Shown in pieces: positions 47,105-58,532 of a stretch of 64,000 nucleotides of DNA. The position numbers were made by a program, and so were the translations under genes. Each line of letters starts with the position of its first letter. Position 1 is the first letter of the stretch. The notes under the pieces are model-generated. The model was not told the DNA's origin. It did not search any database and saw only the letters and a program-made list of their open reading frames with translations. Source of the stretch: Phaeosaccion multiseriatum (taxonomy: Eukaryota; Ochrophyta, other classes); NCBI GenBank assembly GCA_965112735.1, contig OZ218957.1, positions 124,001 to 188,000 on the forward strand. The letters run 5' to 3'.

Positions 47105-48849
47105 ATGAAGAGACAAAGAAGCTCTTCTTGGGATACTTCCAGCGGGAGGGGGGCTGCGAGGCTCAGACTACTTTGTCTTTGGCTGGCAGGAGGAGCAGCA
47201 GCCTGCACCAGGGGAGGAGCCGCGCGGACCACAAGCGGCCAGGAGAGGAGAGCGAACAGCGGCTTTTTGGCCCTGGTCCTGCCCAGCAATGGCATATCGT
47301 CGCAAAGATTTCAGAGTTGTAGCAGGAGCAGCAGTAGAAGACCTAGAGGGTGTCACGAGAGTGGAGAGGTACCACGGTGTCGTGGGCGTAATGGAAGGCA
47401 AGTTCTGTTTGCAGGAGAGCGTGGAGGAGGAGAGGGAGGACAGACGAATGCAAAGAGAAGGAGTGGGGGTCGGGGCCGGGGGCGAGGCGGGGGCAAGGGA
47501 AGGAGAAGAGGAGCGCGCGGCAGAGGAGGAGGACAGGAATCGGGGAGAGGGAGGGGGTCAGCAGCTCGTGGCGCCACCGATGCTGCCGGAGTGGTGGAGG
47601 GATCCTGGAGAGTGTTCGGGGTGGAGCTCCCAATCGGAGACGACCCTGGTAAGGACATTGTGACGCTGCCCAAGAGCCTGCTGCCCAGGGTGGCAGCCAA
47701 GCTGGCCTCTCCCGCCAAGTGGGAGGCCTCCGGGGTCACTCTGGATGCCTCCGAGGTGACGGTGGTGAGGAAGAGCTTCGACGCGCGGACCAAGGGGAGG
47801 GACGGCGAACCCAAGGTAGAGAAGGGGAGAGGAGGTATTGACGATGGCTTCGGCTCTCTTTTTTCTGTTTGACTCTCTCTCATGTCTCTCTTTCTCTCTC
47901 TCTCTCTCTCTCTGGCCCTCAGTTTGTGTACACTGTCGACGTCAAGCTGAATCCCTCGCTGTTCTCGAAGCTCCGCCTCCGCCCCACTCCGGGCAAGCTG
48001 GAGCCCTCCCCGGTGGTGCAGTACCCGACCAAAACCCTGCTATACCCCCTCCCGAGCACCGCAGCGACTGAAAACAGCAGTACCGACGAGGGGGAGGCAG
48101 CCGAGCCTAGCACCGCAGGTGTCGATGAGAGCAGCAGCACTGATAACAGCAACGGCAGCAGCGAGGGAGGAGCCGCTGGCCAGCCTTATCAGCAGCAACC
48201 TCTGCACCACAGCATCCCTCGGGTCGTGGTGGTGGGCAGCGGTCCAGCGGGTCTCTTCGCGGCTCTGACGTTGGCAGAGGCAGGACTCCGCCCCGTCATT
48301 CTCGAGCGGGGGCAGCCTGTCGAGCGGCGCGGGAGGGACATTGGAGCCCTCTTCGCTCGCAGCGTTCTCAACCCGGACAGCAACTTGTGCTACGGAGAGG
48401 GAGGCGCGGGCACGTGGAGGTGAGCAGTCGGGGCGCAAGGCGGCGGAGGGGAAGCGAAGGAGGGGGGGGGGTAAAAGTCTGCGAAGCTCACTCGAGGCAG
48501 ACCGGTGCTTGGGCTTGGGCTGTCGTTCTCCTGGTGGACTGGTGGTATGACACTGTGTCTTACTTCGTTCGGCTGGCCTCTTGAGATTGGAACTCACTCC
48601 CTCTGTGCGCAACGCTTCCCCGCGTTTTTTCGCTGTACCCGAATGGTGGTACGTGTGTGTGCATGTCATGTCGGCTCCTGTCCTCTTCCAGTGATGGAAA
48701 GCTTACTACACGGATAGGCCGCAACAGTGGGGACGTGAGGAGAGTGCTGGAAACCCTCGTCACGCACGGTAAGTGGGGCTGAAAGAGCGCACATACACAC
48801 ACGCGCGCACACACACACATACACACACGCGCGCACACACACATACACA

Positions 48850-48893
<44 letters not shown>

Positions 48894-50342
48894 CACTCTG
48901 AGCCTTCCTCGTGAATAACGTCCCGTATCATGTTCTCTGTGCGACTTGACGAAGCCTGCTGTCTGTGCGTACTGGGTTAATTCAGCGACTCCGTCACGTG
49001 ACTCTCATCCCACCCTGCGCTGCCCTTTCCCTGCCCGTATGCCGCTGATTATGCCCTACTCCCTCTCCCAGGGGCCCCTGAGCGCATCCTGGTGGACGGC
49101 AAGCCCCACCTGGGCACCGACCGCCTCGTGCGCATCCTGCAGGACCTGAGGGGGCTGCTCACCGCCCTCGGAGCCACCTTCCGCTTCGGCTCCAAAGTCA
49201 AGGACATCACGCTTAGAGGAGATGGCAGCGGCGGCAGCAGGGTGAGGAAGGGTGGGGAGGGAGGGGAGGGGAGGGAGGGAGGGAGGGAACGAGGGAGGGA
49301 GGGAGGGAGGGAAGGAAGGAGGGAGGGAGGGAGGGAGGGAGGGAGGGGAGGGAGCGAGGGAGGGACGGACGGACGGGAGAGAAGGGGAATCAAGTGTCAC
49401 GTCGTGAAGCCTACTGTCCACACACCAAATGAATGCCTTTCCCCTGTACTTTGATCCACCCGCCCCACCCCCCTCCTTGCCTTTCCTCTGACGACCTTCT
49501 CCTACTCTGCTCTTCTCTGCTCTGTGCATGCACGCCTCCCCTCTGCAGGTGACGGGTGTGGAGCTGGAGGGCGGGGAGCATCTGCCGGCAGACGTGGTGG
49601 TGCTAGCGGTGGGGCACAGCGCTCGACCCCTCTACTCGCGTCTCGTCGAGCACGGCGTGCGGGTGGAGCCCAAGGGGATTGCCGTGGGTTTCCGAGTCGA
49701 GCACCCGCAGCACCTCATCAACGAGATCCAGCTGGGGGCGGAGTACAGTTCGCTGGTGGACAGGGGGAGGGGTAAGGTGCCCGTTGCGGACTACCGACTC
49801 GTGACTCAGCTGCAGCAGCAGCAGAGAGGGGATAGCACTGCGCCGCCGCCGCCTGGAGCCGAGGTACCAGGAACAGCAGGAGCAGCAGGGGCAGCGGCGG
49901 GGGCAGCAGCAGCAGGAGTAGGAGGAGGAGGAGGAGGAGGAGGAGGAGGAGGAGGGGCCCAATCATCGGGCGCGGAGGACCCAAGCGTGTCCAGCTGCTA
50001 CAGCTTCTGCATGTGCCCGGGGGGGCAGATTGTGCCCACCTCCGTGGACCCGTCCGAGGTGTGTGTGAATGGGATGAGCTTCAGTCGGCGCCAGTCCCGC
50101 TGGGCCAATGCCGCATTGGTCGTCAACATTTCCCCAGCGGACATGCGGCGGGACCTTAACGAGAGGGGTGTGGCCTTTGAGCCCTCGTTGGTGGGGGTGG
50201 AGTGGCAGCGGGCCATGGAGAGAGAGGCCGCGCAGAGGGGCGGTGGAGACCTCGTTGTGCCTGTCCAGGTGAGGGGTGGAGGTATTGGAGATGGGAGTAA
50301 CGAAGTGGAGCTGGGACAGTTTCAGACCTTTTTTTGGCCAAG

Positions 50343-50398
<56 letters not shown>

Positions 50399-51144
50399 CA
50401 CACACAACACCTCGTCCTCCTCTCTCTGCGCTCTCCTACTATCCTGCTTGACTCGCCCCTCCCCTCTCACCCCCCTCTCTTCTGCCCGCCCCCCGCACCT
50501 GCGCTCCTCTCGCCTCATTCGGCCGTGTGGTGTGCAGAGGGTGACAGACTTCCTGTCAGAGGTGCCAGGACTTGCCACCGACCTGCCCTCCTCCAGCTAC
50601 CGCCTAGGCGTGCGTGCGGCGAGCTGCCACTCCATCTACCCGTCCTATGTCACGAGTGCGCTGCAGGAGGCGCTGCAGAGCTTCGATCGGACTATGCCGG
50701 GCTTCATCACGCACCAGGTACGTGAGGATACGTAAGGATTCCCATGTTCTAGTGCGCACATTTGCCCCGTGATCCTGACCCTTTTCCGAGATGCATATGA
50801 AGTGCAGTCTTATGGGAAAGAGGAGGAGGAGGAGGAGGAGAGAGAGAGGGAGAGAGAGGGTCTGACGGAGAGGGCCTCAAGCAAGAGCTCAGAAGCTGAC
50901 ACGTCACGTGCCCCCCCTACCTCTCCTCATGTGTCCTTAGGCCCTGCTGCACGGCGTGGAGAGCCGGACCTCTGCGCCTGTGCAGATCACGCGCGACCCC
51001 GTCTCGCTGGAGTGCCTAAGCGTGCAGGGGCTGTACCCTGGGGGGGAGGGCGCGGGCTACGCGGGAGGCATTATGAGTGCGGCGGTGGACGGGGGGAAGG
51101 TGGGCACCGCCATCGTTGCGCGCTTGCTCGCGGAGAGAGGATAA
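47105..51144 (+). CDS. FAD-dependent oxidoreductase (COG2509 / plant PDE327-like), probably organellar
   Basis: Seven exons: 47105-47815, 47923-48419, 48692-48768, 49072-49241, 49549-50268, 50538-50717, 50941-51144; 2559 nt, 852 aa, phases agree. Residues ~150-245 form the N-terminal domain preceding the Rossmann fold in this family. The FAD dinucleotide motif VVVVGSGPAG is at ~338-347, followed by ILERG. Further family landmarks: CYGEGGAGTWSDGKLTTRI across exons 2/3, GTDRLVRIL, VVLAVGHSAR, SFCMCPGG, and C-terminal GEGAGYAGGIMSAAVDG with G..VA..L. Plant members are plastid proteins needed for chloroplast development; the reaction is not established. The first ~150 residues are Arg/Gly/Ser-rich and may hold a targeting peptide; this start is tentative. 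A Q-, A- and polyG-rich insert (49805-49960) interrupts the catalytic domain, unlike typical family members. Confidence 0.87.
48790..48892. repeat. (CA)n tract in FAD-oxidoreductase intron 3
   Basis: About 100 bp of CACA repeats with CGCG interruptions between exons 3 and 4. A second purer (CA)n tract lies at 50347-50405 in intron 5, and a (GGGA)n tract at 49258-49365 in intron 4. Confidence 0.95.
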
Positions 51145-51746
51145 GGGAAGGTGGGGTGGGCGACAGTCTTTGCGTGGACAAGGAGTCGGCGAGGTACTGA
51201 GTCTTCTTCTTGTTAGGGACAAGCGACAGCGACAGCCTCTGCTTTCGGCGGAGGAGAGCTCGCGGCGGGGATCGTTGAAAGGGGCCACACTGCGTCTGCG
51301 ACTGTCCCTCGCACGTGCGTCGCGTTTGGTGCTGGTGCGGTGGTACGGCTGCCACGCCTGTGCATACCCCAGTAAGCTCGAGGGTGGGCTGGGGGGGTGT
51401 ATTTGTCATGTATCAATTCGCTTCCATCGTCGCACAAGTGCTGCAGGGCTCGCTCACCGCTGTTGATACCCCTTCGGTGTTGTGTTTGTATGACTGTTTC
51501 GGGCGGGAGAGTCAGTACAAATGGCGTTCCCCATTCCCGAGAAAGTATGTCTGAATGTACCGCCACTCTCACATGGCTGAGGGGTATGAACATCTGGACA
51601 TGAGGGCTTATGCGAGGGCTGTTTGCGTCATTCGTGCGATTGGCCGTAGCGCTCCAGCGGGCCGACACGAACGGTCGATTCGCCACAGGATCATAGTCAT
51701 ACGACCTCGGGGGCTGCTTTCCCCTTCCTTTACTTTTATACGCCCT
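51145..51746. other. Intergenic, no confident gene
   Basis: 600 bp downstream of the oxidoreductase. Open frames of 130-157 codons exist on both strands but overlap each other and show no splice context or family signature. Confidence 0.5.
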
Positions 51747-52252
51747 TAAGAGTAAAACCTGGATGAACGGACAGCTAATCGGTTTTGCTGCTAACTCTGA
51801 AGGATACAGGTTGTTTGAGGTTCCGATGGCTTTATTGTGCCTCCCTTACCTATGGCTACTCTGGACGCTGAGCAGAAATTCACACGCACCTCTGGAAAGT
51901 GGAAAAAGGGGGGGGGGGGGGCGAGGGGGGGGCCATTTCCCCAGCGGACAGACACCCAATTCCCTTACGTGCCGTACTTATGTAAGGATGTGACGTACTT
52001 ACGTAAGTATGCGACGCACTTACGTAAGTTTCTAAAAGTAATATCTTTTCCAATTTCTATGATTCTATGATCCCTTAGTAACTTACTCCCGACTTCTAAA
52101 GGTGGCAATGTGTTCGTAAGAGGCAGGGCCAAGACAGGGAGGCAAGTACGGCGCCAGTAGTGGCTAAAGAAGAAAAAGGGGGGGGGGGGGTGGGGGGGGG
52201 GTAGGCCCTGTCCGCAAAACGGGTGTGTCCGCCCATCCAGGTTTTACTCTTA
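51747..52252. mobile_element. Non-autonomous TIR element (MITE), ~502 bp, TA-flanked
   Basis: Left end at 51749 reads AGAGTAAAACCTGGATG then AACGGACA. The right end at 52250, read on the other strand, gives AGAGTAAAACCTGGATG then GGCGGACA. So the ends are ~25-bp inverted repeats with two mismatches. TA lies immediately outside both ends, as expected for Tc1/mariner-type target duplication (known for that superfamily). The interior has nested CTTACGTAAG palindromes (51970-52030), poly-G runs and no transposase. The right end sits 117 bp before the ATG of the next gene. Confidence 0.75.
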
Positions 52253-52366
52253 CTTTCTTCTTCTTTTTTTGCAACACACACTACAAACTAGGAGATGAAG
52301 TGCACAAGGGAGGGATTGTAAGGGGGAGGCCGCTGCAGCAGCAGCAGCAACAAAGGAAGGAGGAGA

Positions 52367-53305
52367 ATGACCCCTCAATTTGTCGCTTGCGAGAAGGCAT
52401 TGGCGCAGGCTCTGGTGCTCGACAGAGTCATGAACTGTATTGGCGAAGGTCATGACGCCTTCATAGCGACGGTGAGCAAGGAGTGGAAGGACCACTACAG
52501 ATGTGCACATCCCGCCATCAGGACATCTGAGCTGAGCGTGGTGGAGTCCGTGGAGCGTGTGCACTGGGCCAAGAGCGTCGGGTGTAATCTGAGTGCGGAG
52601 ACTTTCAGAACTGCTGCTAAGCATGGGGATGGCGAAGTGTGCAAGGCCCTTTACGAGCAGGACTGTCCCTGGAACGAGAGTGTGTGTTACGGAGCTGTTG
52701 AAAATGAACGGCATGGCCTGCGTATTCTCCAATGGCTGCGATCCGAACATCTCCCCGAGAAGGAGAGGTGTCCATGGCATGAAGACATTTGTGGATGGGC
52801 TGGCAGTCGGGGGAACCTCGAGATACTTAATTGGCTGCTCTCGGAGGAAGGAAATGCTCCATTTGGAAGCTACTGTTGGTACTGCGCATGTGATGGAGGG
52901 CTCATTCCCGTGGTGGAGTGCCTGCTCAAGCATCCTCGCACGAGAGCCTTGCTGGAAGAGAATAGAGACGACGAACGTTGGCGTAGTGGGGCTGCGGGGG
53001 CTGCGATGGAGGGACACCTCGGGGTGCTGCAGCTCCTCCACGCCAATGCTCACGACGTTTGCGACTGGGATGCGGTGGTCTGTAAGTATGCAGTCATGAG
53101 GGCCAAGAGTCTCGCAATGCTCAAGTGGCTCCGGTCAGAGGCTGTGCAGTGTGAGTGGGACGAATGGTCGTGCCCGCAGGTCATCAGGGACAATAGACTT
53201 CATGAAGACTTTTTCGGCGTCAGTTGGGATATTACTGAAGAGACCTTTGAGGAGATCAAGCAGTGGGTCCATGCCAATGGGCACCCTTGCAACTGCCAGG
53301 ACTGA
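52367..53305 (+). CDS. Ankyrin-like repeat protein with F-box-like header, 312 aa
   Basis: Intronless. N-terminal LDRVMNCIGEGHDAFIATVSKEWKD resembles the F-box-like segment that opens many stramenopile ankyrin-like proteins. About six degenerate repeats of ~33 residues follow, with consensus A...G....L.WLRSE, including GLRILQWLRSE, GNLEILNWLLSEEG, GHLGVLQLLHANA and KSLAMLKWLRSE. Conserved Cys/Trp residues mark the repeat starts (CPW, CDWD, CEWDE). It ends WVHANGHPCNCQD. Such proteins are presumed protein-interaction scaffolds, perhaps in ubiquitin ligases; that is inference. It is a paralogue of the gene at 54121-55254 on the opposite strand, tail to tail. The TIR element lies just upstream of its ATG. 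Confidence 0.85.
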   Translation: MTPQFVACEKALAQALVLDRVMNCIGEGHDAFIATVSKEWKDHYRCAHPAIRTSELSVVESVERVHWAKSVGCNLSAETFRTAAKHGDGEVCKALYEQDCPWNESVCYGAVENERHGLRILQWLRSEHLPEKERCPWHEDICGWAGSRGNLEILNWLLSEEGNAPFGSYCWYCACDGGLIPVVECLLKHPRTRALLEENRDDERWRSGAAGAAMEGHLGVLQLLHANAHDVCDWDAVVCKYAVMRAKSLAMLKWLRSEAVQCEWDEWSCPQVIRDNRLHEDFFGVSWDITEETFEEIKQWVHANGHPCNCQD

Positions 53306-54120
53306 AGAGAGCTGTATTTGACACGGGGCCAGGTCAGACACTGAAGGTATTGGTAATTGATGACGCTTCACTCAACAGCTGGAAGGGCACACTTTCCGGC
53401 AGATATAGAGATAGGAGAGCTTGAAGCAGGCAAATCTTGGGGGAGAAGAGAAGGGGTTCGATGTAAGGCACGCAGAGCAGAGAGGTGAGGGGAAGCTTCA
53501 GGGAGGTCATTGTCGTGCTACGAGGGGGAATGAGCCCTTCAGGAAGGGCGGGGGCGAGAAGACTCGATGAAGACTCAGTCGATTCCATACGCCAGAATGG
53601 ACAGGAAGGTTTCCTTAGGGCAACGGAACTTACACTTTTTTTTATTTTGTATCGCAGGTGAAAGAAATGTTTGTGCAGATTACGCTCTCCACGAAAATCA
53701 AAGGACTTGACACATTGAGAAAGTCTGGCCGAGGTATGGTACGGTGCGAGTCAACTTCCCAGTCTTACTGCCGCCACGCCAAGGGGAGTCCTCAGCTTGA
53801 TGCTCTGCAGCGGAGAGGGGGACGCCGCTATTCCTCGTCCATCTTGAGTAAAACCTAGTCCTTCATCCTTAGCCTTTAGTCCTTAGTCCTTGGCACAACG
53901 CAGGGCATCTCACAACGAAGGCGCTTCAGCAGCCCGGGATCAAGCAACGACGGAGCAAGCAGAGCTTCTTTCCCACTCGCCTCCGGCGTCTGCTCCCCCT
54001 CCCCCTCCCCCGCCCTTCTCGGCTGCCCGCCATCTGCAAGCAGGGCAGGCCTGGCTAGGCACGCCCCCCCCCCACACACACTCGATCGATCTGTCCTCCG
54101 CGCCCGCGTGAGCAAAAAGT
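53306..54120. other. Spacer between convergent ankyrin-like genes, no gene seen
   Basis: Contains AT-rich 3' flanks, a GAGTAAAACCT word at 53846-53856 matching the end of the TIR element at 51749, and short CTTAGTCCTT repeats (53869-53890). Open frames are short and unsupported. Confidence 0.55.
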
Positions 54121-55254
54121 TCAGTCCTCGCAGTCGCAGGGGTGCCCGTTAGCGTGTACCCACCGCTTAATCTCCCCAAAGGTCTGCCCGCTGATGTCCC
54201 ACTTCCGGCCAAAATGTTCCTCATACACCTCTTTGTCCCTGAGGACCTGCGGGCATGACATTTCGTCCCACGCACACTGCACTTCCTCTGACCGGAGCCA
54301 CTGGAGCACCGCGAGGCTGTTGGCCCTCATGACTGCATTCCTACATACCCTCGCATCCCAATCGCAGAGGTGGCGGGCCTTGGCGTGGAGGAGCTGCAGC
54401 ACCCCGAGGTGTCCCTTCATTGCAGCGCATGCAGCCCCACTGCGCCATTCTCCGCCTAGGTTCTCGTCCAGCAAGGCTCTCGTGCCAGGTTCACTCAGCA
54501 GGTACACCACGACGGGTGCGTGCCCCCCCTGACAAGCGCTATTCCAACTGGAGCTGCTAAAGGGAGCATTCCCTTCCTCTGATAGCAGCCACTTCACCAT
54601 CTCCAGATTCCCTTCATATCCAGCAGCTCCACAAACATGTCCATTCATTGGACATCTCTCCTTCCCGGGCAGATGTTCGGATCGCAGCCATTGGAGAATA
54701 CTCAGGCCATATTGCTTGTTGAGTACTGTTGCACGGCACACCCATTCACGCCAGGGGCAGGCCTTGCCATGGAGGGCCTTACACACTTCGACATCTCCAT
54801 GCCTCGCAGCAGCGCCAAACACCTTCACAGTTAGCGCAAGACCCCGACTTGTCGCCCATCTCATGCTCTCCACAGAGCGGACCACAGACGACAAGTTCGT
54901 CTTCAAGGCTGGGTAGAAATGGCCATAGCGGGCCCTCCACTCCTTGCTCGTACCCGCCATAAAGAGGAAGTGCCCATCTCCAACGTACTCCATCACGACT
55001 TGTAGCAGCTCGAACTTCGCCAACACCTCGTGGCAAGCTTCGAATCTGTCCTCGTTCCCTCCTCGTTCAGACACTGCAGACCCCCCGTCCTCGCTGGCTT
55101 CGGTATCACCAGAGTTTGAGGGTGGCGCGTTCGTATCCTTATGCCCAGCACCAGCACCCTCCTCGCCCCCTGCTCCAGACTTGTATCGCTTCGTCATGCC
55201 CTGGTCTTCCCCCTTCACCTGTCCCCCCCCCTCATCCTCCGTAGCGTGCTGCAT
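54121..55254 (-). CDS. Ankyrin-like repeat protein with F-box-like header, 377 aa
   Basis: Intronless. The first ~75 residues are charged and disordered (starting MQHATEDEGGG). Then comes the F-box-like segment LLQVVMEYVGDGHFLFMAGTSKEW and the same six degenerate ankyrin-like repeats as the 52367 gene: GLSILQWLRSEHLPGKERCP, GNLEMVKWLLSEEGNAPF, GHLGVLQLLHAKA, NSLAVLQWLRSEEVQC. It ends WVHANGHPCDCED. The two proteins align along their whole shared length with frequent substitutions, so the duplication is older than the gene A/B event. The start is the only ATG upstream of the acidic leader in this frame. Confidence 0.87.
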   Translation of the reverse strand: MQHATEDEGGGQVKGEDQGMTKRYKSGAGGEEGAGAGHKDTNAPPSNSGDTEASEDGGSAVSERGGNEDRFEACHEVLAKFELLQVVMEYVGDGHFLFMAGTSKEWRARYGHFYPALKTNLSSVVRSVESMRWATSRGLALTVKVFGAAARHGDVEVCKALHGKACPWREWVCRATVLNKQYGLSILQWLRSEHLPGKERCPMNGHVCGAAGYEGNLEMVKWLLSEEGNAPFSSSSWNSACQGGHAPVVVYLLSEPGTRALLDENLGGEWRSGAACAAMKGHLGVLQLLHAKARHLCDWDARVCRNAVMRANSLAVLQWLRSEEVQCAWDEMSCPQVLRDKEVYEEHFGRKWDISGQTFGEIKRWVHANGHPCDCED

Positions 55255-55526
55255 GGCTTAGCTTAGGAGAATATGCCGCCCTCCTTTGGTTCATTTGGTA
55301 CTTGGTTGGGGGGTGAGAGTGAGACGTTACTTTTAGACAACCATGTTTTTGTACTCTGATGATCATCATGTTGATAAAGAAAGCATCAAGCACCACGCAG
55401 GAAGTTAAAGAAATCCGCCCTTCAAATCCTCTTCATTTCACATTTATTCAAATTAAAGTTAAGCCCTCAGTGACAGCCAAACGATTGTTAAACCCTCGGT
55501 GGCAGCCATGCGATTGATCGAGAGGC
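55255..55526. promoter_or_regulatory. Divergent intergenic region, ankyrin-like / sulfotransferase 1
   Basis: 272 bp between divergent starts, noticeably more AT-rich than the surrounding DNA. It contains an imperfect direct repeat (AGCCAAACGATTGTTAA and AGCCATGCGATTGATCG). No recognised consensus element. Confidence 0.4.
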
Positions 55527-57350
55527 ATGGGCAATTGTTGTGATGTTGCCATGCACATACGCCGAGCAACGTTATGGGCTTGCTTAGCATCCTCAACGCT
55601 GGCAGCCCCTCCTCATGCGTTTGAGGGAGGCGAGCAGGAGGAGATTGTGCAGAGAAGGGTGGGGGGTTGGGAGGAAGCGAAGGAGCAGCAGTCCCAGCAC
55701 CGCACGCTAGAGGGTTTGGGGGGGAAATACGAGAAGCACCATCAGCAGCAGCCACCGCAGAGGGACGATGGAGCGAAGGCGAGGAGGGACTTGGTGGCTT
55801 CCCCTCCTGGTACTGGCGCCTTCAACGGGAGCGCTGTGCAGAGCTTCGACTCTCTGGTGGCGTGGACGGAGTGGAGCAGAGCCTCGGGCAAGCACTTGCC
55901 CCTGCCCATCGTGCGCCTGTCCAGGGACGCCATCCTCACCAGCGGCGCCCAAGAGGAGGTGGCCACTGTGCCTTTGTTCCTCGTGATTGGGGCGCAGAAG
56001 GGCGGCACCACGAACCTGAGGTATCATAGATGCTGCTAGACTTGAGTTTGCTTGGCTTGCGGTGAGCGAGGGCAGCCACCTGGCGCCTCCCCTTGCATAG
56101 CTCCCCACGGGTTGTTAATACTTTGAGCACTGCGATAAGAAGATTGCCACACGCCTCCTTCCACGGCCCCTCTTTTCGCTGTGTTGGTCCTCAACCCCCC
56201 GCCAGGAACAACTTACTGGGGCACCCGCAGCTCGAGGGTGCAAGAGAAGAGGTGGCCGCTTTGGTGAGCGGCCCAGCAGCGCTAGATTTCGAGTTCAGTA
56301 TAGGCGCTGCCACGTGGGTGCCTCGGCAGCAGCAGCAGCACCAGCGGTGGCTCCGGATGGCAGCAGAGGGCAGAGGGCTGGAGGAGGAGGATGAGGAGGA
56401 TGAGGAGGATGAGGCACACCACCGCCATCAGCCTTACCGTCTCACCTCACCTTCCGAACAGCCCGCAGAGGAGGACGTGTGGGGGGGGGGGAGGAGGAGT
56501 CTGCAGATCGCTGAGAAGCGATTCGAGGCCCCACCGGCACGAGCCGACCCTGGACCCGTGCTGAAGGAGCTCTCGCACTCCATGTTCAATCGGACGGTCT
56601 TTCCCTTCCCGAAGAGGCCCAAGACCCGCCTCAGCAAGGAGGAGGCCCTGAAGGTTCAGGAGTCCGTTACCAGGGGCGACAGCTTCCTCTTTGTGGCGTG
56701 CCCGAAGATGGCTTGGAGGCCGGCCACGCCATACACGGTCAAGTCACTCTTCCCCAACATCAAGATGGTCTTGGTGGTGCGCGATCCAGTGGAGCGCTAC
56801 TTTAGCGCTTTTCGCATGGCCGTTTGCAAGCTCAATTTCAAGTACATTGATAAGCGCTTCCACCGCCCAGGTGAGTCAAGTGCTTGGCATAGCATAGCTA
56901 CACGCATGATGGAATGTCACGACGGAGCGAGTAGGCAGGGAGGGAGCGAAAGAGGGACAGAGAGAGGGAGAGGGACATGCAGGGAGAGAGAGAGAGGGGG
57001 GGGGGGGGGGAGAGTGCGCGTGCGCGAGAGGCAGAGGGGAACAGCGAGAGACAGACAGAGATGGAGAGAGAGACAGAGCCAGGTGGACAGTGATGCAGCG
57101 CGTGCAGCAGCGGAGGCCCACCGCTCGCTCACTCCCAGGCAGAGGACAGCGGAGGAGAGAGATAGGCCCACGAGGCGAGAAGCGGCAGGCGCGGAGGGCG
57201 GGGGAGCGAGAGTGAGTGTGAGACCTACACGAGTTTGAGTTTGAGTTTGGCAATGTCCCCACCGCACCCCCCTCTCACGCCAGGCTTCTTTGTCTCTGCC
57301 CCTCGGCTTTTGTCCCCCCCCCCCTGCCTCTGTTCCCTGCCCACCCCACT

Positions 57351-57403
<53 letters not shown>

Positions 57404-57784
57404 TTGCTGCTGTTGCTGCTGCTGGTGGTGGTGGTGGTGTTGGTGGTCTCTCCCCTCGTCGCGTGCCTCGCTCGAGAAGGCAACGTGGGCGAGTACATTA
57501 GTAAGGCGCTGGACCAGTACCTCCCTTACCACCCCTCCTGCGTGGGACCGGTGAGGGAGGGAGGGAGGGAGGGAGTGCCATAGGGTGCAGTCGGTTGAGG
57601 CATATGATTGTGGGGGTGGGAGGGGGTTTGCTTGCTTACGTTTGCTTGGGCTTGGGCTGCTGTCGAGGCTTGGGCCTGTGCCTGACACACCGTTGGGGTC
57701 CGTTGACGGCGGTCAGTGTTGGGGTCGGCCCTTCTTTCCTTCCTTCCCTTCCCCTCTGCCCTTGGCGGGTCCTTGCCCGCGTCT

Positions 57785-57816
<32 letters not shown>

Positions 57817-58532
57817 GACGGTCATTCCCGAAACATTCCCGAGGCGGGGAGGGAGGAAGCCCCCCTTATGGAGGGAGAAGCGAGAAGCATTGCTGCAATA
57901 GTATCTGTCAACTGAGTCATTGCCCATTCCCTCCCTTGCTTTGCCTCCCTGTGACTGTCCATCCGTCTACACGGTGCGTGCGTGCGTGCGTGCGTGCGTG
58001 CGTGTGTGCGTGTGTGTGCGTGCGTGTGTGTTTGCGTGCGTGTGTGTGTGTGTGAGCACAGAGCGCCACGGCCAGCGACTTGAAGCGATGCTGGCGCAGA
58101 GCTGAGAAGTTCGATCCACTGACGAGAGGCCTCTACGCAGAGCAGCTCGAGCGCTACTTCTCGCTGTTCGAACCCAGCCAGGTGCTCGTTGTGGACTCGG
58201 ATCGGCTCTTTTCGCACTTCGAGCAGGAGCTAAGTGCCGTGGCCGCTTTCCTGGGCCTTGAGGAGTTCGACTTTCAATACGTGGAACAGAAGCACCAAGC
58301 AGGAGGCGACGGCAAGTCCTGCGAAAAGAGGCTGCGCGAAAGAGCGCGTGCCGTGGAGGAGATGACCTCTCACGACGCCCGATGTGCTCTGTGGGACTAC
58401 TACCGCCCGCACAACGAACGCTTCTTCGCGCTGCTGGGGGTGGACTTTGGCTGGAACGACACGCCCCCGCACGGAGAGGAGGAGGAGCAGGGGGAGGGAC
58501 CCAATTGGTGGGGTTGGAGCGATGTTGATTGA
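55527..58532 (+). CDS. PAPS-dependent sulfotransferase 1 (secretory pathway)
   Basis: Four exons: 55527-56020, 56206-56870, 57477-57550, 58062-58532; 1704 nt, 567 aa, phases agree. The N-terminus has a signal peptide or anchor (AMHIRRATLWACLASSTLA); ATG 55551 is an equally good start. The PAPS 5'-phosphosulfate loop LFLVIGAQKGGTTNLR ends exon 1. The 3'-phosphate motif KMVLVVRDPVERYFSAFRM lies at ~350-370. The C-terminal GLYAEQLERYFSLF..QVLVVDSDRLF and YYRPHNERFFALLGVDFGW follow the usual Sulfotransfer layout. It would transfer sulfate to a carbohydrate, for example a sulfated cell-wall or mucilage polysaccharide; the substrate is inference. An insert rich in Glu/Asp/Gln (~210-290) is absent from its neighbour. 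Tandem paralogue of the gene at 59077. Confidence 0.85.

Noticed and set aside
51213-51686. 157-codon minus-strand open frame downstream of the FAD gene
   Set aside because: Overlaps equally long plus-strand frames, has no recognisable motif, splice context or paralogue.
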